Assembly (NCBI RefSeq): GCF_014642635.1
Contig: NZ_BMIQ01000001.1
Coordinates: 1,054,001 to 1,118,000 of the forward strand
Direction of reading: 5' to 3'
Length of the DNA stretch: 64,000 nucleotides
DNA from: Aureimonas endophytica
GTDB taxonomy: Bacteria; Pseudomonadota; Alphaproteobacteria; Rhizobiales; Rhizobiaceae
Shown here one piece after another: positions 15,285-26,507 of this stretch. The notes beneath the pieces are model-generated. The model ran no database searches. It was not told where the DNA came from and saw only the letters and a list, made by a program, of their open reading frames with translations. Made by a program: the position numbers and the translations under genes. The first letter of the stretch is position 1. Every line of letters starts with the position of its first letter.

Positions 15285-15764
15285 TCAGCGGCGCGGTCGC
15301 CGCATGCGCGGCACCTGTCCCGGCCAGGCGGCGAGATGGTGCTCGAAATCCTCCAGTTCCATGCCCTCCTCGCTGACGGTCCGGCCGCGCACCGAAACGC
15401 CGGCCTCGTGCACGCTGTCGGGATCGCCCGACACGAGATGGTGCCACCAGTAGAGGTCGCGCCCCTCCGCCACGAGGCGATAGCCGCAGGTCGGCGGCAA
15501 CCAGGAGATCTCGCGCACCTTTTCAGGGCTCAGCGGAATGCAGTCGGGCACGGTGGCCTGCCGGTTCGGATAGTCGACGCAGCGGCAGCTCCCGTCGTCG
15601 AGGAGGCGGCAGGCGACGCTCGTCCAGGCGATCTCGCCCGTCTCCCAGTCCTCCAGCTTGTTGAGACAGCAGCGACCGCAACCGTCGCAGAGGCTCTCCC
15701 ACTCCGCCGGAGTCATGTCCTCGAGCCGCTTGGTCTTCCAGAAGGGGCTGTTGCCGTTTTCCAT
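15285..15764 (-). CDS. YcgN/UPF0260 family cysteine-cluster protein
   Basis: A 159-residue member of the UPF0260 (YcgN) family. The N-terminal [20 protein letters not shown] is followed by the conserved cysteine cluster [14 protein letters not shown], and two further cysteines appear in [16 protein letters not shown]. The four-plus-two cysteines suggest metal or Fe-S binding; the biochemical role is not established. I chose the ATG at 15764 ([10 protein letters not shown]) rather than a GTG seven codons upstream, which fits the usual length. It is convergent with the small ORF at 15032. Confidence 0.9.
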   Translation of the reverse strand: MENGNSPFWKTKRLEDMTPAEWESLCDGCGRCCLNKLEDWETGEIAWTSVACRLLDDGSCRCVDYPNRQATVPDCIPLSPEKVREISWLPPTCGYRLVAEGRDLYWWHHLVSGDPDSVHEAGVSVRGRTVSEEGMELEDFEHHLAAWPGQVPRMRRPRR

Positions 15765-15934
15765 CGCTTCGCCATTCACCGGCACCGCATCCGCGACTTC
15801 GTTGTTGCCGCCGCATGCGCGCCATACTTAAACTCGTAGAAGGGAAGAAACCGATAGAATCAAGGCGGGTTAGCTTCTGGCGAGGCCCGCGGAACCATGA
15901 CGGGTCGATATTGCGCCGCTCTCCCGACCGGAAG

Positions 15935-18061
15935 ATGAAACGCTGGGTCCCGTCGCGTCTCATCGAGATCGACGCCTGGATCGACTCGACGCTGTGGCGC
16001 TTCTTCCACGGCTCGGGCGGCCTTTGGGAAAAGATCACCATCGTCTCGCGCCGGTTCCGCGCGCGCGGCTTCAAGAAAGGTCTCGTCGAACTCTGCTGCG
16101 AGGGCCTGACGCTCGGCCTCGGCGGTCTCGTCGTCCTCTACGTCCTCGCCCAGCCCGCCATGCGGATGACGGCGAACGGGTTGCCGCGCGAGACCGACTA
16201 TTCGGTCCTCTTCCTCGATCGCCACGGCAACGAGATCGGCCGGCGCGGCGTGCTGCGCTCCGATTCCGTGCCGGTGGACGAGATGCCGGACCATTTCATC
16301 AAGGCCGTGCTCGCGACGGAGGATCGCCGCTTCTTCGAGCATCTCGGCATCGACTTCATCGGCCTGTTCCGCGCCCTCAGCGAGAACGCGCGGGCCGGCG
16401 GCGTCGTCCAGGGCGGCTCCACCCTCACCCAGCAGCTGGCGAAGAACCTCTTCCTCACCAACGAGCGCACGATCGACCGGAAGATCAACGAGGCCTTCCT
16501 GGCGCTCTGGCTGGAATCGCATCTCACCAAGCGCCAGATCCTCGAGACCTATCTCAACCGCGCCTATATGGGCGGCGGCGCCTTCGGCGCGGAAAGCGCC
16601 GCCGAGTTCTATTTCAACAAGGACATCCGCGACGTCAGCCTCGCGGAAGGCGCGATGCTGGCCGGCCTTTTCAAGGCGCCGGCGAAATATGCGCCGCATA
16701 TCAATCTGCCGGCGGCGCGCGGCCGGGCCAACGAGGTCCTGTCCAACATGGTGCAGGCCGGCTTCATGACGGAGGGACAGGTCGTCGCGGCCCGCCGCCA
16801 GCCTGCCACCGCCGTCGATCGCGGCACCACCGCCTCGCCCGACTATTTCCTCGACTTCGCCTTCGCCGAGGTGCAGCGCATCGCGGAGGGCATCCCGCAT
16901 CGCAATTTCGTCGCGCGCACGTCCTTCGACGCTTCCATGCAGCAGCTGGCGGACGAGTCGATCCAGTATCACCTGCGCCAGTTCGGCAAGACCTTCGACG
17001 TGGACGAAGGCGCGATGGTCGTCATCGACAATGACGGCGGCGTGCGCGCCATCGTCGGCGGCCCGGATTACGGCGTCTCGCAGTTCAACCGCGCCACCAA
17101 GGCGCTGCGCCAGCCGGGCTCGTCCTTCAAGGCCTATGTCTACGCAGCGGCGATGGAATCCGGCATGAAGCCGAACGACATCGTGTCCGACGCGCCGGTC
17201 ACGGTCGGCGGCTGGTCGCCGCAGAACTACGGCCGGTCCTATGCGGGCCGGATCTCGATCGTCGATGCCATGGCCCATTCGCTCAACACCGTCGCGGTGC
17301 GCCTCAGCCAGAAGGTCGGAATGGCGAAGGTCACGGCCCTCGCCAAGGCGATGGGCGTCGAGTCGCCGCTGCGCGGCGACAAGACCATGGCGCTCGGCAC
17401 CTCGGAAGTGACGGTGATGGACCAGGCGACGGGCTATGCGGTCTTTGCCGCCGGCGGCATGGATTCGCATCGCCACGCCATCCTCCAGCTCTCCGACACC
17501 AATGGCGAGACGCTCTGGGACGCCGCGCGCGACATGCCGCCGCGCCACCGCGTCCTGTCGGAGCCGGCGGCGAAGTCGATGAACGAGATGCTCGTGCAGA
17601 TCCCGATCCGGGGCACGGCGCGCAAGGCGGCGCTGACGATGACGCGCGCCGCCGGCAAGACCGGCACGACGCAGAGCTATCGCGACGGCTGGTTCGTCGG
17701 CTTCACCGGCAATTTCACCGCCGCCGTCTGGTTCGGCAACGACGACTTCCATCCGACGAACAAGCTCACCGGCGGCTCGATCCCGGCCATGGCCTGGCAG
17801 CGCGTGATGGAGGCCGCCCATCAGGGCATCGACCTGAAGCCCATTCCCTATATCGCCGACCCGCTGCCCAAGCCCTCCGAGGCGGTGGCGCAGGCGAAGG
17901 GCGACGGCCCGCCGCCGCCGGTCCGACCGCCTTCCCTCAATGCCGAGACGCAGAAGGTGCTGAACGGCATTTCCGAACTCATGCGCGGCGCGCCGCCGCT
18001 CGCGCCCGAAAAGGTCGCGGCCAATACGGGTCCTTCCGCCGTGGATTCCCGCCCCCAGTGA
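15935..18061 (+). CDS. Class A penicillin-binding protein, PBP1A family
   Basis: A bifunctional peptidoglycan glycosyltransferase/transpeptidase of about 708 residues, anchored by one N-terminal membrane segment (LTLGLGGLVVLYVLAQPA, near residue 70). The transglycosylase part has ATEDRRFFEHLGID and GGSTLTQQLAKNLF. The transpeptidase part has the active-site serine in PGSSFKAY (SxxK), SLN and GKTGTT. The C-terminus is Pro-rich. The frame is open 40 codons further upstream (ATG 15815), but the ATG at 15935 gives a more usual cytoplasmic start. It is followed after 49 bases by the DUF1214 gene. Confidence 0.93.
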   Translation: MKRWVPSRLIEIDAWIDSTLWRFFHGSGGLWEKITIVSRRFRARGFKKGLVELCCEGLTLGLGGLVVLYVLAQPAMRMTANGLPRETDYSVLFLDRHGNEIGRRGVLRSDSVPVDEMPDHFIKAVLATEDRRFFEHLGIDFIGLFRALSENARAGGVVQGGSTLTQQLAKNLFLTNERTIDRKINEAFLALWLESHLTKRQILETYLNRAYMGGGAFGAESAAEFYFNKDIRDVSLAEGAMLAGLFKAPAKYAPHINLPAARGRANEVLSNMVQAGFMTEGQVVAARRQPATAVDRGTTASPDYFLDFAFAEVQRIAEGIPHRNFVARTSFDASMQQLADESIQYHLRQFGKTFDVDEGAMVVIDNDGGVRAIVGGPDYGVSQFNRATKALRQPGSSFKAYVYAAAMESGMKPNDIVSDAPVTVGGWSPQNYGRSYAGRISIVDAMAHSLNTVAVRLSQKVGMAKVTALAKAMGVESPLRGDKTMALGTSEVTVMDQATGYAVFAAGGMDSHRHAILQLSDTNGETLWDAARDMPPRHRVLSEPAAKSMNEMLVQIPIRGTARKAALTMTRAAGKTGTTQSYRDGWFVGFTGNFTAAVWFGNDDFHPTNKLTGGSIPAMAWQRVMEAAHQGIDLKPIPYIADPLPKPSEAVAQAKGDGPPPPVRPPSLNAETQKVLNGISELMRGAPPLAPEKVAANTGPSAVDSRPQ

Positions 18062-18110
18062 GCGCCGTTCCGATCGCCCTCCCCGCCGCGCCGCAGCCTG
18101 CGGCCCGCTG

Positions 18111-18695
18111 ATGCGTTTCCTGCTTCTCGTTCTCACCGCCGTCGCGATCGCTCTCGGTCTCGGCGGCTGGAGCGCCAAGCGCGCGCTGGATGCCGGCGCC
18201 GGCAGCGGTCTCGTCAGGATCGGCGTCTGGACGGCGGACCCGACCGCCGGTTCCGTCGATGCCGACCCTTACGAGAAGGCGCGCCTGTCGCGGGCCGGCA
18301 ACCTCACGCTCGGCATCGGCGAAGGCGTCCAGTTCAAGGCGGCCGTCGATGCCGGTGGCACGCCGCTGCGCCGCGAATGCAGCTATCGGCTGTCGGGCGA
18401 ATTGCCGCTCGCCCGGGTCTGGACGCTGGCGGCCTATACGCCGAACGGCCGGCTGATCCAGCCGCGCGCCGGCCGCCCGAGCCGCCTCGTCTCGCATGGC
18501 CTGATGCGGGCGGAGGACAATTCCGTGGAGATCGAGGTGGCGCCGGACGCCCGTCCCGGCAACTGGCTGGCGATCGACGGCAAGGGCCCGCTGGTGCTCG
18601 CGCTGACGCTCTACGACACGCCCGCCAGCACGTCGAGCGGCCTCGGTCGCACGCCGATGCTCGCCGTCGAGCGGAAGGGCTGCCCCCGTGTTTAA
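18111..18695 (+). CDS. DUF1214 domain protein, membrane-anchored
   Basis: A 194-residue protein with an N-terminal membrane or signal segment (MRFLLLVLTAVAIALGLGGW) and a DUF1214 fold: YEKARLSRAGNLTLGIGEGV, then CSYRLSGELPLARVWTLAAY. It forms a pair with the following DUF1254 gene, which overlaps it by 8 bases. The pairing is widespread in Alphaproteobacteria. The substrate is unknown, and the domain faces the periplasm by prediction. Confidence 0.85.
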   Translation: MRFLLLVLTAVAIALGLGGWSAKRALDAGAGSGLVRIGVWTADPTAGSVDADPYEKARLSRAGNLTLGIGEGVQFKAAVDAGGTPLRRECSYRLSGELPLARVWTLAAYTPNGRLIQPRAGRPSRLVSHGLMRAEDNSVEIEVAPDARPGNWLAIDGKGPLVLALTLYDTPASTSSGLGRTPMLAVERKGCPRV

Positions 18696-19314
18696 GGCCG
18701 TCATCGCCCTGATCGTCGGGCTCGTCGGGGCGGCGATCGTCCATATCGCCGTGATCTTCGCGATGCCCTGGGTCGCGTCCAACAATTCCTGGGGCCGGCT
18801 GGCGCGTCTCGGCGCCCTCTTCGACGTCGTCCGCATCGATCCGCAGCTCACCGCCCCGCCGGAAGGCGTCGGCCCGCCGGCCGGCTCGCTGCGCCACGAA
18901 TTCCCCTTCGTCGATCCCGCCTTCCTCACCGCCAGTTGCCGCTTCTCCCTCGCCGAGGGTCCGGTGCGGCTGCGCAGCGACGTGTCGACCAGCTTCTGGT
19001 CGGCCTCGATCTATTCGCGGCGCGGCGACAATCTCTATTCGATCAACGACCGCTCGGCCGTCGGCGGCCGGTTCGACCTCCTCGTCGGCTCGGCCGATCA
19101 GCTCGGCGACGCGAAGGCGGCCTCGCCCGATCCGAACGAGACGACGATCCCGGTGGAATTTTCCGAAGGCTCCGGCTCGCTGACGATCCGCGCCCTGGTC
19201 GATGGCGAAAGCATGCAGCCGGAGGTCGAAGCCTTCCTGCGCGGCCTGTCCTGCAAGGCCGAAGCGCCGCCCGAGGACGGCGACGCGACCGAGGACGCGC
19301 CGGCCGGCGGCTGA
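18688..19314 (+). CDS. DUF1254 domain protein, membrane-anchored
   Basis: A 208-residue partner of the upstream DUF1214 protein. A GTG start gives a membrane segment (FKAVIALIVGLVGAAIVHIA). The periplasmic part contains FPFVDPAFLTASCRFSLAEG, then RLRSDVSTSFWSASIYSRRG DNLYSIND, typical of this half of the pair. The acidic tail (PPEDGDATEDAPAGG) appears disordered. The start overlaps the preceding stop, so the two are co-translated. Confidence 0.82.
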   Translation: MFKAVIALIVGLVGAAIVHIAVIFAMPWVASNNSWGRLARLGALFDVVRIDPQLTAPPEGVGPPAGSLRHEFPFVDPAFLTASCRFSLAEGPVRLRSDVSTSFWSASIYSRRGDNLYSINDRSAVGGRFDLLVGSADQLGDAKAASPDPNETTIPVEFSEGSGSLTIRALVDGESMQPEVEAFLRGLSCKAEAPPEDGDATEDAPAGG

Positions 19315-19333
19315 CGCGGCCCGGCCGGCGCCG

Positions 19334-19477
19334 TCAGTTCGCCTTGGCCACCAGCGCTTCGCGGCGCACGCAGGGCAGGATCACGATCGCTGCGGATGCC
19401 CGCTTCATCGCGGCATCCAGGGTGCCCGGACGCGGGGGGATCTGCTGCGGAAAGCGAAGGACCGTCGCCATTTCCAT
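19334..19477 (-). CDS. Possible 47-aa small protein
   Basis: A short minus-strand frame reads MEMATVLRFPQQIPPRPGTL and then DAAMKRASAAIVILPCVRRE. AGAAGG stands 5 bases before the ATG at 19477, and a second ATG lies two codons in. The MATVLRFP opening is seen in small rhizobial proteins, but I cannot name the family. It fills the gap between convergent or tandem plus-strand genes. It is supported only by the ribosome binding site and codon bias. Confidence 0.4.
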   Translation of the reverse strand: MEMATVLRFPQQIPPRPGTLDAAMKRASAAIVILPCVRREALVAKAN

Positions 19478-19677
19478 CAAAGCCTTCTGTGCCGTTGGCG
19501 TTACTTCGTTATAAAATCAAGACCTTATCCGAGCCTTGGAACTCGTCGCGGCGACCAGGAATGCGTTTCGCGCCGCCCCGGTCCCGGCGACGTCCCATGA
19601 AAGCGCCGGCAGGGTTAACAGCTTGCTAAGGCTTGCCCGATAACGTCGGCGCCAGTGTCATCGCTTTCGGACTCCGC

Positions 19678-20781
19678 ATGTCGGACGCCAGCCCGCGCAT
19701 CTTCCGCAATCTCGAACGCAGCGCCGGCCGCGACGGCTTCGACACGATCGTGCGCGCCGCCGTGGCGGCCTATGCCGCGCTGCGCCGCCCGACCGATCGG
19801 CAGTGCCGGGATTTCGGAGGCCTCGTCGGGCCGGTCTTCGCCAAGACGGATCGCGAGACCCGCCGCATCGTCGCCGCCTCGCTCGCCAATGCTCCCAAAC
19901 TGCCGCAGGCCCTCGTCGAACGTCTGCTGGCCGAGCCGGTGGAGATCGCCGCGCCCTTTCTGCTCGGCAGTCCGCTTCTGACGGAAGCGGATCTCGCCCG
20001 CCTGCACGCCCGCAACGATCCGGCCCTGTCCCGCATCCTCGAGGCGCGGCGCCCGACGCCTGCTGCCGCCCGCCCGGAAGCCGCCGCGCCGCGTCGGCCG
20101 CCGGTCGCCCGGACGCCGACGACGGACGCGCCTCCGGTAAAAGGCGGCGTGTCGCGGCAGGCGGCACTCCTGTCGCTCGGCTCGGCCGAGACGAGCGAGC
20201 CCGTGCCGGCACCGAACGCGCCGGAACCGCAGTCGCCGGCGCCGCCGCGCAGCGCCGCTTCGACCCGGGAATGGCTCCGCCGTCAAGCGACCGGCCAGAC
20301 GCGCCCCGCCGCCGAGCCCGCGCGGCCGGAACCGGACCTCACCGGCCTCGGCGATCTTGTCGCCCTCGCCTCGGTCGGGGATCGCGACGGCTTCGCCGCC
20401 GCGCTCGGCCGCCGCCTGCTGATCGACGCCGCGACGGTGGCCGAGATGCTGGACGACGCGAGCGGCGCGCACCTCGCCACGGCGCTGAAGGCCTGCGATT
20501 TCGGCACAGCGGATGCGATGACGGTGCTGATGACGCTGGCGCCGAAGCTCGGCACCGACGTCGCCGCCTTCAAGGAGATGCAGCGGCGCTACGAGGCGCT
20601 GGATGCCGAGGCCTCAGCCGCGCGCTTCGGCCTTCTCGCGCCGCCGGAAACGCGCGCCGCCGCGCCGGTGCCGCAATATGCCGCCGAAGCGCCGTCCATC
20701 CGCCGGCCGGGCGCGCGCGCCGCCTTCGGCCGCCGCAAGCCCGTCGCCATCGAGACCGGACGCCTGCGCAACGATCGCTGA
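19678..20781 (+). CDS. DUF2336 domain protein
   Basis: A 367-residue protein starting MSDASPRIFRNLERSAGRDG. The first 130 residues hold the DUF2336 repeat-like helices (FAKTDRETRRIVAASLANAP, AAPFLLGSPLLTEADLARLH). The middle is a disordered Pro/Ala-rich linker, and a second helical module covers residues about 215-330. Members of the family are alphaproteobacterial proteins, some linked to cell-cycle signalling, with no firm biochemical role. I chose the ATG at 19678 rather than the TTG at 19633. It converges on DUF1491. Confidence 0.82.
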   Translation: MSDASPRIFRNLERSAGRDGFDTIVRAAVAAYAALRRPTDRQCRDFGGLVGPVFAKTDRETRRIVAASLANAPKLPQALVERLLAEPVEIAAPFLLGSPLLTEADLARLHARNDPALSRILEARRPTPAAARPEAAAPRRPPVARTPTTDAPPVKGGVSRQAALLSLGSAETSEPVPAPNAPEPQSPAPPRSAASTREWLRRQATGQTRPAAEPARPEPDLTGLGDLVALASVGDRDGFAAALGRRLLIDAATVAEMLDDASGAHLATALKACDFGTADAMTVLMTLAPKLGTDVAAFKEMQRRYEALDAEASAARFGLLAPPETRAAAPVPQYAAEAPSIRRPGARAAFGRRKPVAIETGRLRNDR

Positions 20782-20785
20782 GCGC

Positions 20786-21121
20786 TCAGCCGACGAGAGG
20801 CAGATAGTCGCCGGCGCGTTCCGTCTCGATCTCGATCACCCAGAAATCCGGGTCGAACCGCGCCTCCCGCGCGAAGCGCGCCTCGATCGCCGCTTCGTCC
20901 GCGATCGGCTCGGCGAGGAAGCGGCGCTCGCCGCCATCCTCGTCCGAGGCGAAGCTCTGCGGCGCCGGACCATAGAGCGTCACCGCCCCGTCCCGCGCCC
21001 GCGCGACGACGAAGATCGCGCCGGCCGCCTCGGCGCCCTTGCGCAGGATCGCCGCGAAGCCGCCATCCTTGAAGATCCGGCGGGTGAGCTGCGCGACGAA
21101 AAGCTCGGAGGTGATCCTCAC
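20786..21121 (-). CDS. DUF1491 family protein
   Basis: A 111-residue protein: MRITSELFVAQLTRRIFKDG, then AGAIFVVARARDGAVTLYGP and the C-terminal RFDPDFWVIEIETERAGDYL. It matches the small DUF1491 family common in Rhizobiales; its function is unknown. The ATG overlaps the stop of the peptidoglycan-binding gene (ATGA), so it is the last member of a three-gene minus-strand operon with the sensor kinase. Confidence 0.88.
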   Translation of the reverse strand: MRITSELFVAQLTRRIFKDGGFAAILRKGAEAAGAIFVVARARDGAVTLYGPAPQSFASDEDGGERRFLAEPIADEAAIEARFAREARFDPDFWVIEIETERAGDYLPLVG

Positions 21122-21853
21122 TTGCGGGTGCCGAGCGCCTTCAGCCGCTTGGCCAGCGCCTCGTCGGGCACGCCGTTGACGTTCAGCCCCTGCGAGGCCT
21201 GGAAGGTGCGGATCGCGGCTTCCGTGCGCGCGCCCATGATGCCGTCCGCATCGAGCTCGGCCACCTTCGCCGCGCGCAACCCTTCCTGCACGCGCCTGAC
21301 GAGGTCGCGCGACGGACCCGCCGGCACGGCGGCCGGTACGGCGGCGGCCGGCACCGGCGCGCGGCTGGCATCGTCGCTGCGCCCGGTCTCGAGGCTCGCG
21401 ACGCGTTCCGTGCGCTGCGGCAGGCTGCCGGTCTCCTCGTCCGTCGGCCGCGCCGCCGCGCGCAGCGCCGCGAGAAGGCGCGGCGAGGCGTCGCCGTCGA
21501 CCGCGAGGCCGTGATCGGTCTGGAAGGCGCGGATCGCGGCCGCCGTCGCCTTGCCGGGCCGCCCGTCCGGGGCCGCCGTGTAATAGCCGGCCTCGGCGAG
21601 CGCGTCCTGCACGTCCTTCACCAGCGGCACCGGCAGGCTCGGCAGGTCCACCGCCGCGTCGCCGGGCTGCGGCCGCGTCGCGAGCAGCGGGTGCGAATGG
21701 CGGCCGGACTGGCCGGTGAGCGCATTCGTCCCCACCCAGCCGGACAGGACCGCGAAGGCGAAGAGGCTCCCAGCGAGAACCGGGCGCGCGCGGACGGGCG
21801 CGACCAGCGCGCGAAGCGCGTGCCGCGACCCGCCGAGAAGGCGCTGGCCGAGG

Positions 21854-23689
<1,836 letters not shown>

Positions 23690-23973
23690 CACTCACTCTT
23701 CGTCGCCGCCCGGCCCGATCGCGAGACGCGTGCCGGAGCATGGCCCTTTATGCCCCTCAACCCTTCAAGGAAGCCTTAAGCGGTGGTTGCGAAGCGGGGC
23801 GCGATCTTTGCGTCTCGCAAAGCATATCCACCGAAGCGATCCTGTCGGATGGGCCGGATTCATCCTGTTTTCGTCAAATTCAGCGTGAAGTTTGGCGAAG
23901 GGCCGCGCGCGCGGTAGATCAGTCCGCGCGGCCGCAGATTCGCGAACCGAAGGACCGGCAGGAACAGGTCGAC

Positions 23974-24447
23974 GTGATCCGCTTCGTCATCAAATGCGCC
24001 CTCGGTCTCGGCCTCGTCGCGATGGTGCTGCCGCTCGGCCGGGCGACGGACGCCGCCGCGCCGGCGCTCGATCCCTTGCGCATGTTCGCCGGCATCCAAG
24101 AGGCCGCCGCCGATATCGGCAGCTTCTGCACGCGCGCCCCGGCGGCCTGCGCCGCCGCCCGCGATCTCGCGGCCTTCGCGGGCGATCGGATCGAGGCGGG
24201 CCTGCGCATCGGCTATCGCCTGATGGATGACGGCCTCGCATCGCGCGAGCCGGGTGCCGCCACACCGCAGAACTCGGCCGAGGCGGCGCGCGAGGCGGCG
24301 GCCGATCCGGCCGCGCTCCATCCCGAGATGCCCCTGCCCCAGCCCTATCAGCCGCCGCGCCATCCGGGCCCCGCCGCCACCGCTCTGCCAGAGAAGATAG
24401 GAGAGGCACGCCCCGCCGCCGTGCCGATCCCGACGCCGCGCGGCTGA
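23974..24447 (+). CDS. DUF5330 domain protein
   Basis: A 157-residue protein with a signal-like N-terminus (VIRFVIKCALGLGLVAMVLP), followed by FAGIQEAAADIGSFCTRAPA and CAAARDLAAFAGDRIEAGLR, the two-cysteine motif of DUF5330. A Pro-rich tail follows. A GTG start at 23974 is supported by AGGAACAGGTCGAC upstream. The protein is probably periplasmic; function unknown. It is divergent from the sensor kinase and lies upstream of sufE, as often seen in rhizobia. Confidence 0.82.
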   Translation: MIRFVIKCALGLGLVAMVLPLGRATDAAAPALDPLRMFAGIQEAAADIGSFCTRAPAACAAARDLAAFAGDRIEAGLRIGYRLMDDGLASREPGAATPQNSAEAAREAAADPAALHPEMPLPQPYQPPRHPGPAATALPEKIGEARPAAVPIPTPRG

Positions 24448-24507
24448 CGCGCGCCTCTCGAAGGCCTATATGACGGACATCGCGCCGGCCTCGCGCCGAC
24501 GCTGGCG

Positions 24508-24939
24508 ATGGATAGTCCGATGCAGAGCTTTGCCGATATCGAAGCGGATTTCGACCTTCTCGACGATTGGGAGGATCGCTACCGCTATCTGATCGAACTC
24601 GGCCGACAGCTGCCGCCGCTCGGCGCGGAGGAATGCAACGAGGCGACGAAGGTGCGCGGCTGCGTCAGCCAGGTCTGGCTGGTGAGCGAGACGGACGGCG
24701 CCGAGCCGCCGCATCTCCGCTTCCGGGGCGAGTCGGATGCCCATATCGTGCGCGGTCTCGTAGCCGTGGCGATCGCGCTCTTCTCGGGCAGGACTGCGGC
24801 GGAGATCGCGGAGATCGACGCGGAAGCCGCCTTCGGCCGGCTCGGCCTGAAGGAGCATCTGACCCCGCAGCGCTCCAACGGGCTGAAATCCATGGTCGCG
24901 CGCATCAAGGCCGATGCGCGCGAGGCCGTAGCGGCCTGA
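24508..24939 (+). CDS. sufE: SufE-family sulfur acceptor protein
   Basis: A 143-residue SufE protein, which takes sulfane sulfur from the cysteine desulfurase SufS during Fe-S cluster assembly. It starts MDSPMQSFADIEADFDLLDD, and the acceptor cysteine is C52 in TKVRGCVSQVWLV. The C-terminal RSNGLKSMVARIKADARE is also conserved. A second ATG four codons in is possible; neither has a strong ribosome binding site. It converges with the DUF6456 gene, leaving only 4 bases. Confidence 0.93.
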   Translation: MDSPMQSFADIEADFDLLDDWEDRYRYLIELGRQLPPLGAEECNEATKVRGCVSQVWLVSETDGAEPPHLRFRGESDAHIVRGLVAVAIALFSGRTAAEIAEIDAEAAFGRLGLKEHLTPQRSNGLKSMVARIKADAREAVAA

Positions 24940-24943
24940 GACA

Positions 24944-25450
24944 CTATAAAGACGACGGTCCCTTCGGCTTGGCGTCGGGGGCCGCCCAGCGGCGGATGCG
25001 GCTGTTGCCGGCTTCGGCCTGCCGCTCGAAGCCGTAATGGCGCGCCAGCGCGCCGAGCGCCGCCTTCAGGAGAAGCTTCGCCGAGCGCGCCGGCCAGCGC
25101 CTTTCGCGCTCCACCAGTTCGAGCCCCTTCAGGAAGCAGCAGATATCGAGAAGGATGTCGGCGAGCTCCGGGCCGACGGCATGAAGCGCGGCATCGACCC
25201 GGCGCCGCGCGTCGAGCGCCGAGAGGGCCAGATCCCCTGCCCCGCCCGCCATGCCCTTTCCGGCGCGCGGCGTACCGTCCCAGCGCTGCGTCACCGAGGG
25301 CATCAGCCCGCCGCGGGTGAAATCGGCGCGCAGCCGTTCCCCCGCCATCGCCTCCGCCGGCGCCAGAAAAGGCTGGCCGTCCGGGCCGCGCCGCGTCGCC
25401 AGCCGCGCCAGCGGCGATTCGTTCTCGTTGAAGCCGGGCGTCGCGTTCAT
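24944..25450 (-). CDS. DUF6456 domain protein
   Basis: A 168-residue protein: MNATPGFNENESPLARLATR, then LRADFTRGGLMPSVTQRWDG and VGPELADILLDICCFLKGLE. The C-terminal half (LVERERRWPARSAKLLLKAA LGALARHYGF) is the most conserved part and resembles a small helical DNA-binding unit. Its ATG overlaps the stop of the upstream DnaA-like HTH gene (ATGA), so the two form an operon. Function unknown. Confidence 0.8.
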   Translation of the reverse strand: MNATPGFNENESPLARLATRRGPDGQPFLAPAEAMAGERLRADFTRGGLMPSVTQRWDGTPRAGKGMAGGAGDLALSALDARRRVDAALHAVGPELADILLDICCFLKGLELVERERRWPARSAKLLLKAALGALARHYGFERQAEAGNSRIRRWAAPDAKPKGPSSL

Positions 25451-25809
25451 TCGGGCTTGGTCTCGTCGAGGAGGGTCAGACAGCTGGCGGCCAGGGCTTC
25501 CAGCCGCTCCAGGCAATGATCGAAGGGCGGATCGTCGCGTCGGTCCTCCACCCGCCGGATGGCATGGCCGACACTGGTGCGATCGCGGCCGAATTCCTGC
25601 GCGATGACGACGAGCGGGATCTGAAACACCACATTCGCCAGATACATGGCGGCATGCCGCGCCTCGCAGCTCGCGGCCGCCGCGCGATTCGGCCGCTCGA
25701 TCTCGACCAGCGGCACGTCGAAGAAGGCGCTCGCGATCTGCCGGGCCAGACGGCACAGGAGCCTGGCCCGGCGGAATCCATTCTGCAAAGGCGGGGTTGC
25801 GTCCCGCAT
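25447..25809 (-). CDS. HTH protein resembling DnaA domain IV
   Basis: A 120-residue protein whose residues 20-100 resemble the C-terminal DNA-binding domain of the replication initiator DnaA: ARHAAMYLANVVFQIPLVVI, then FGRDRTSVGHAIRRVEDRRD, matching the DnaA signature around DRTSVxHA. Stand-alone versions are known in Rhizobiales as putative regulators. I chose the ATG at 25809, preceded by AGGGAACAAGTGCCG; in-frame ATGs at 25851 and 25854 would add 14-15 residues. It is co-translated with DUF6456. It could bind DnaA-box-like DNA, which is inference. Confidence 0.82.
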   Translation of the reverse strand: MRDATPPLQNGFRRARLLCRLARQIASAFFDVPLVEIERPNRAAAASCEARHAAMYLANVVFQIPLVVIAQEFGRDRTSVGHAIRRVEDRRDDPPFDHCLERLEALAASCLTLLDETKPE

Positions 25810-26075
25810 CGGCACTTGTTCCCTATTTGTTCTAGTCGTCGGTTCGGGCATCATGGATCTCGCGCCGCATGGCAGACCCCGACTCCTACACCCGCCACAC
25901 GATAGTAGGATAACTTTCCTATATCTGCAGCGTTTCAATCCCCAGCATTGATGGGCATGCGCCTTGAAAATGCAGGCCCGGCTCGCCGCTCGCGCCCTGT
26001 CCGTCGCGCTCGCGGATGTTCCCGCCCGGATGGCCGCCGCCATGCTCGCAGGCGTTTCGCATTCGGAGCCTGTCC

Positions 26076-26507
26076 ATGCCACTGACGCAACCGCGCCGCG
26101 CCATCACCGGCTTTCGCCTGGAGCCGATCGGCGGTGCCGCCTGTCGATTCCTACTCCTGACGCTCGGCGTGACCTGGAGCGAGGCGGAAGCCCTGACCGA
26201 GGCGCCCTCTTCCGCGACCCTGCCCGCCGCCCTGCGCCAGCGCTGCGCCGAGCGGCTCGGGCGCGAGCGCCAGCGCCTCGCCCGGCTGGCGCGAGTGGGA
26301 AGTCCGGCCTACGATCTCAACCGGCATCTCGCCGTCCATGCGGCGGCGCGCTGGCTCGGCGCGCTGCGAACGGGCGGCGCTCCGGCCGCGCCTCAGGCGG
26401 TGAGCAGCGAGGTGTCGAGGGCGGGCGCGTTCGAGGCGCCGCGATCGAGCGAGAATTGCATCATGAAGCGCGGCAGGTCGGACAGCGGCATCGGCCGGGC
26501 GAAATAG
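26076..26507 (+). CDS. Hypothetical protein, 143 aa, 3' end overlaps EAL gene
   Basis: Family not recognised. The frame begins MPLTQPRRAITGFRLEPIGG and includes SPAYDLNRHLAVHAAARWLG. Third-position G/C is strong up to about 26400. After that the frame runs 115 bases antisense into the end of the GGDEF/EAL gene, where codon bias disappears. The real stop may therefore have been lost and the tail extended. No signal peptide or membrane segment is evident. Confidence 0.5.
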   Translation: MPLTQPRRAITGFRLEPIGGAACRFLLLTLGVTWSEAEALTEAPSSATLPAALRQRCAERLGRERQRLARLARVGSPAYDLNRHLAVHAAARWLGALRTGGAPAAPQAVSSEVSRAGAFEAPRSSENCIMKRGRSDSGIGRAK

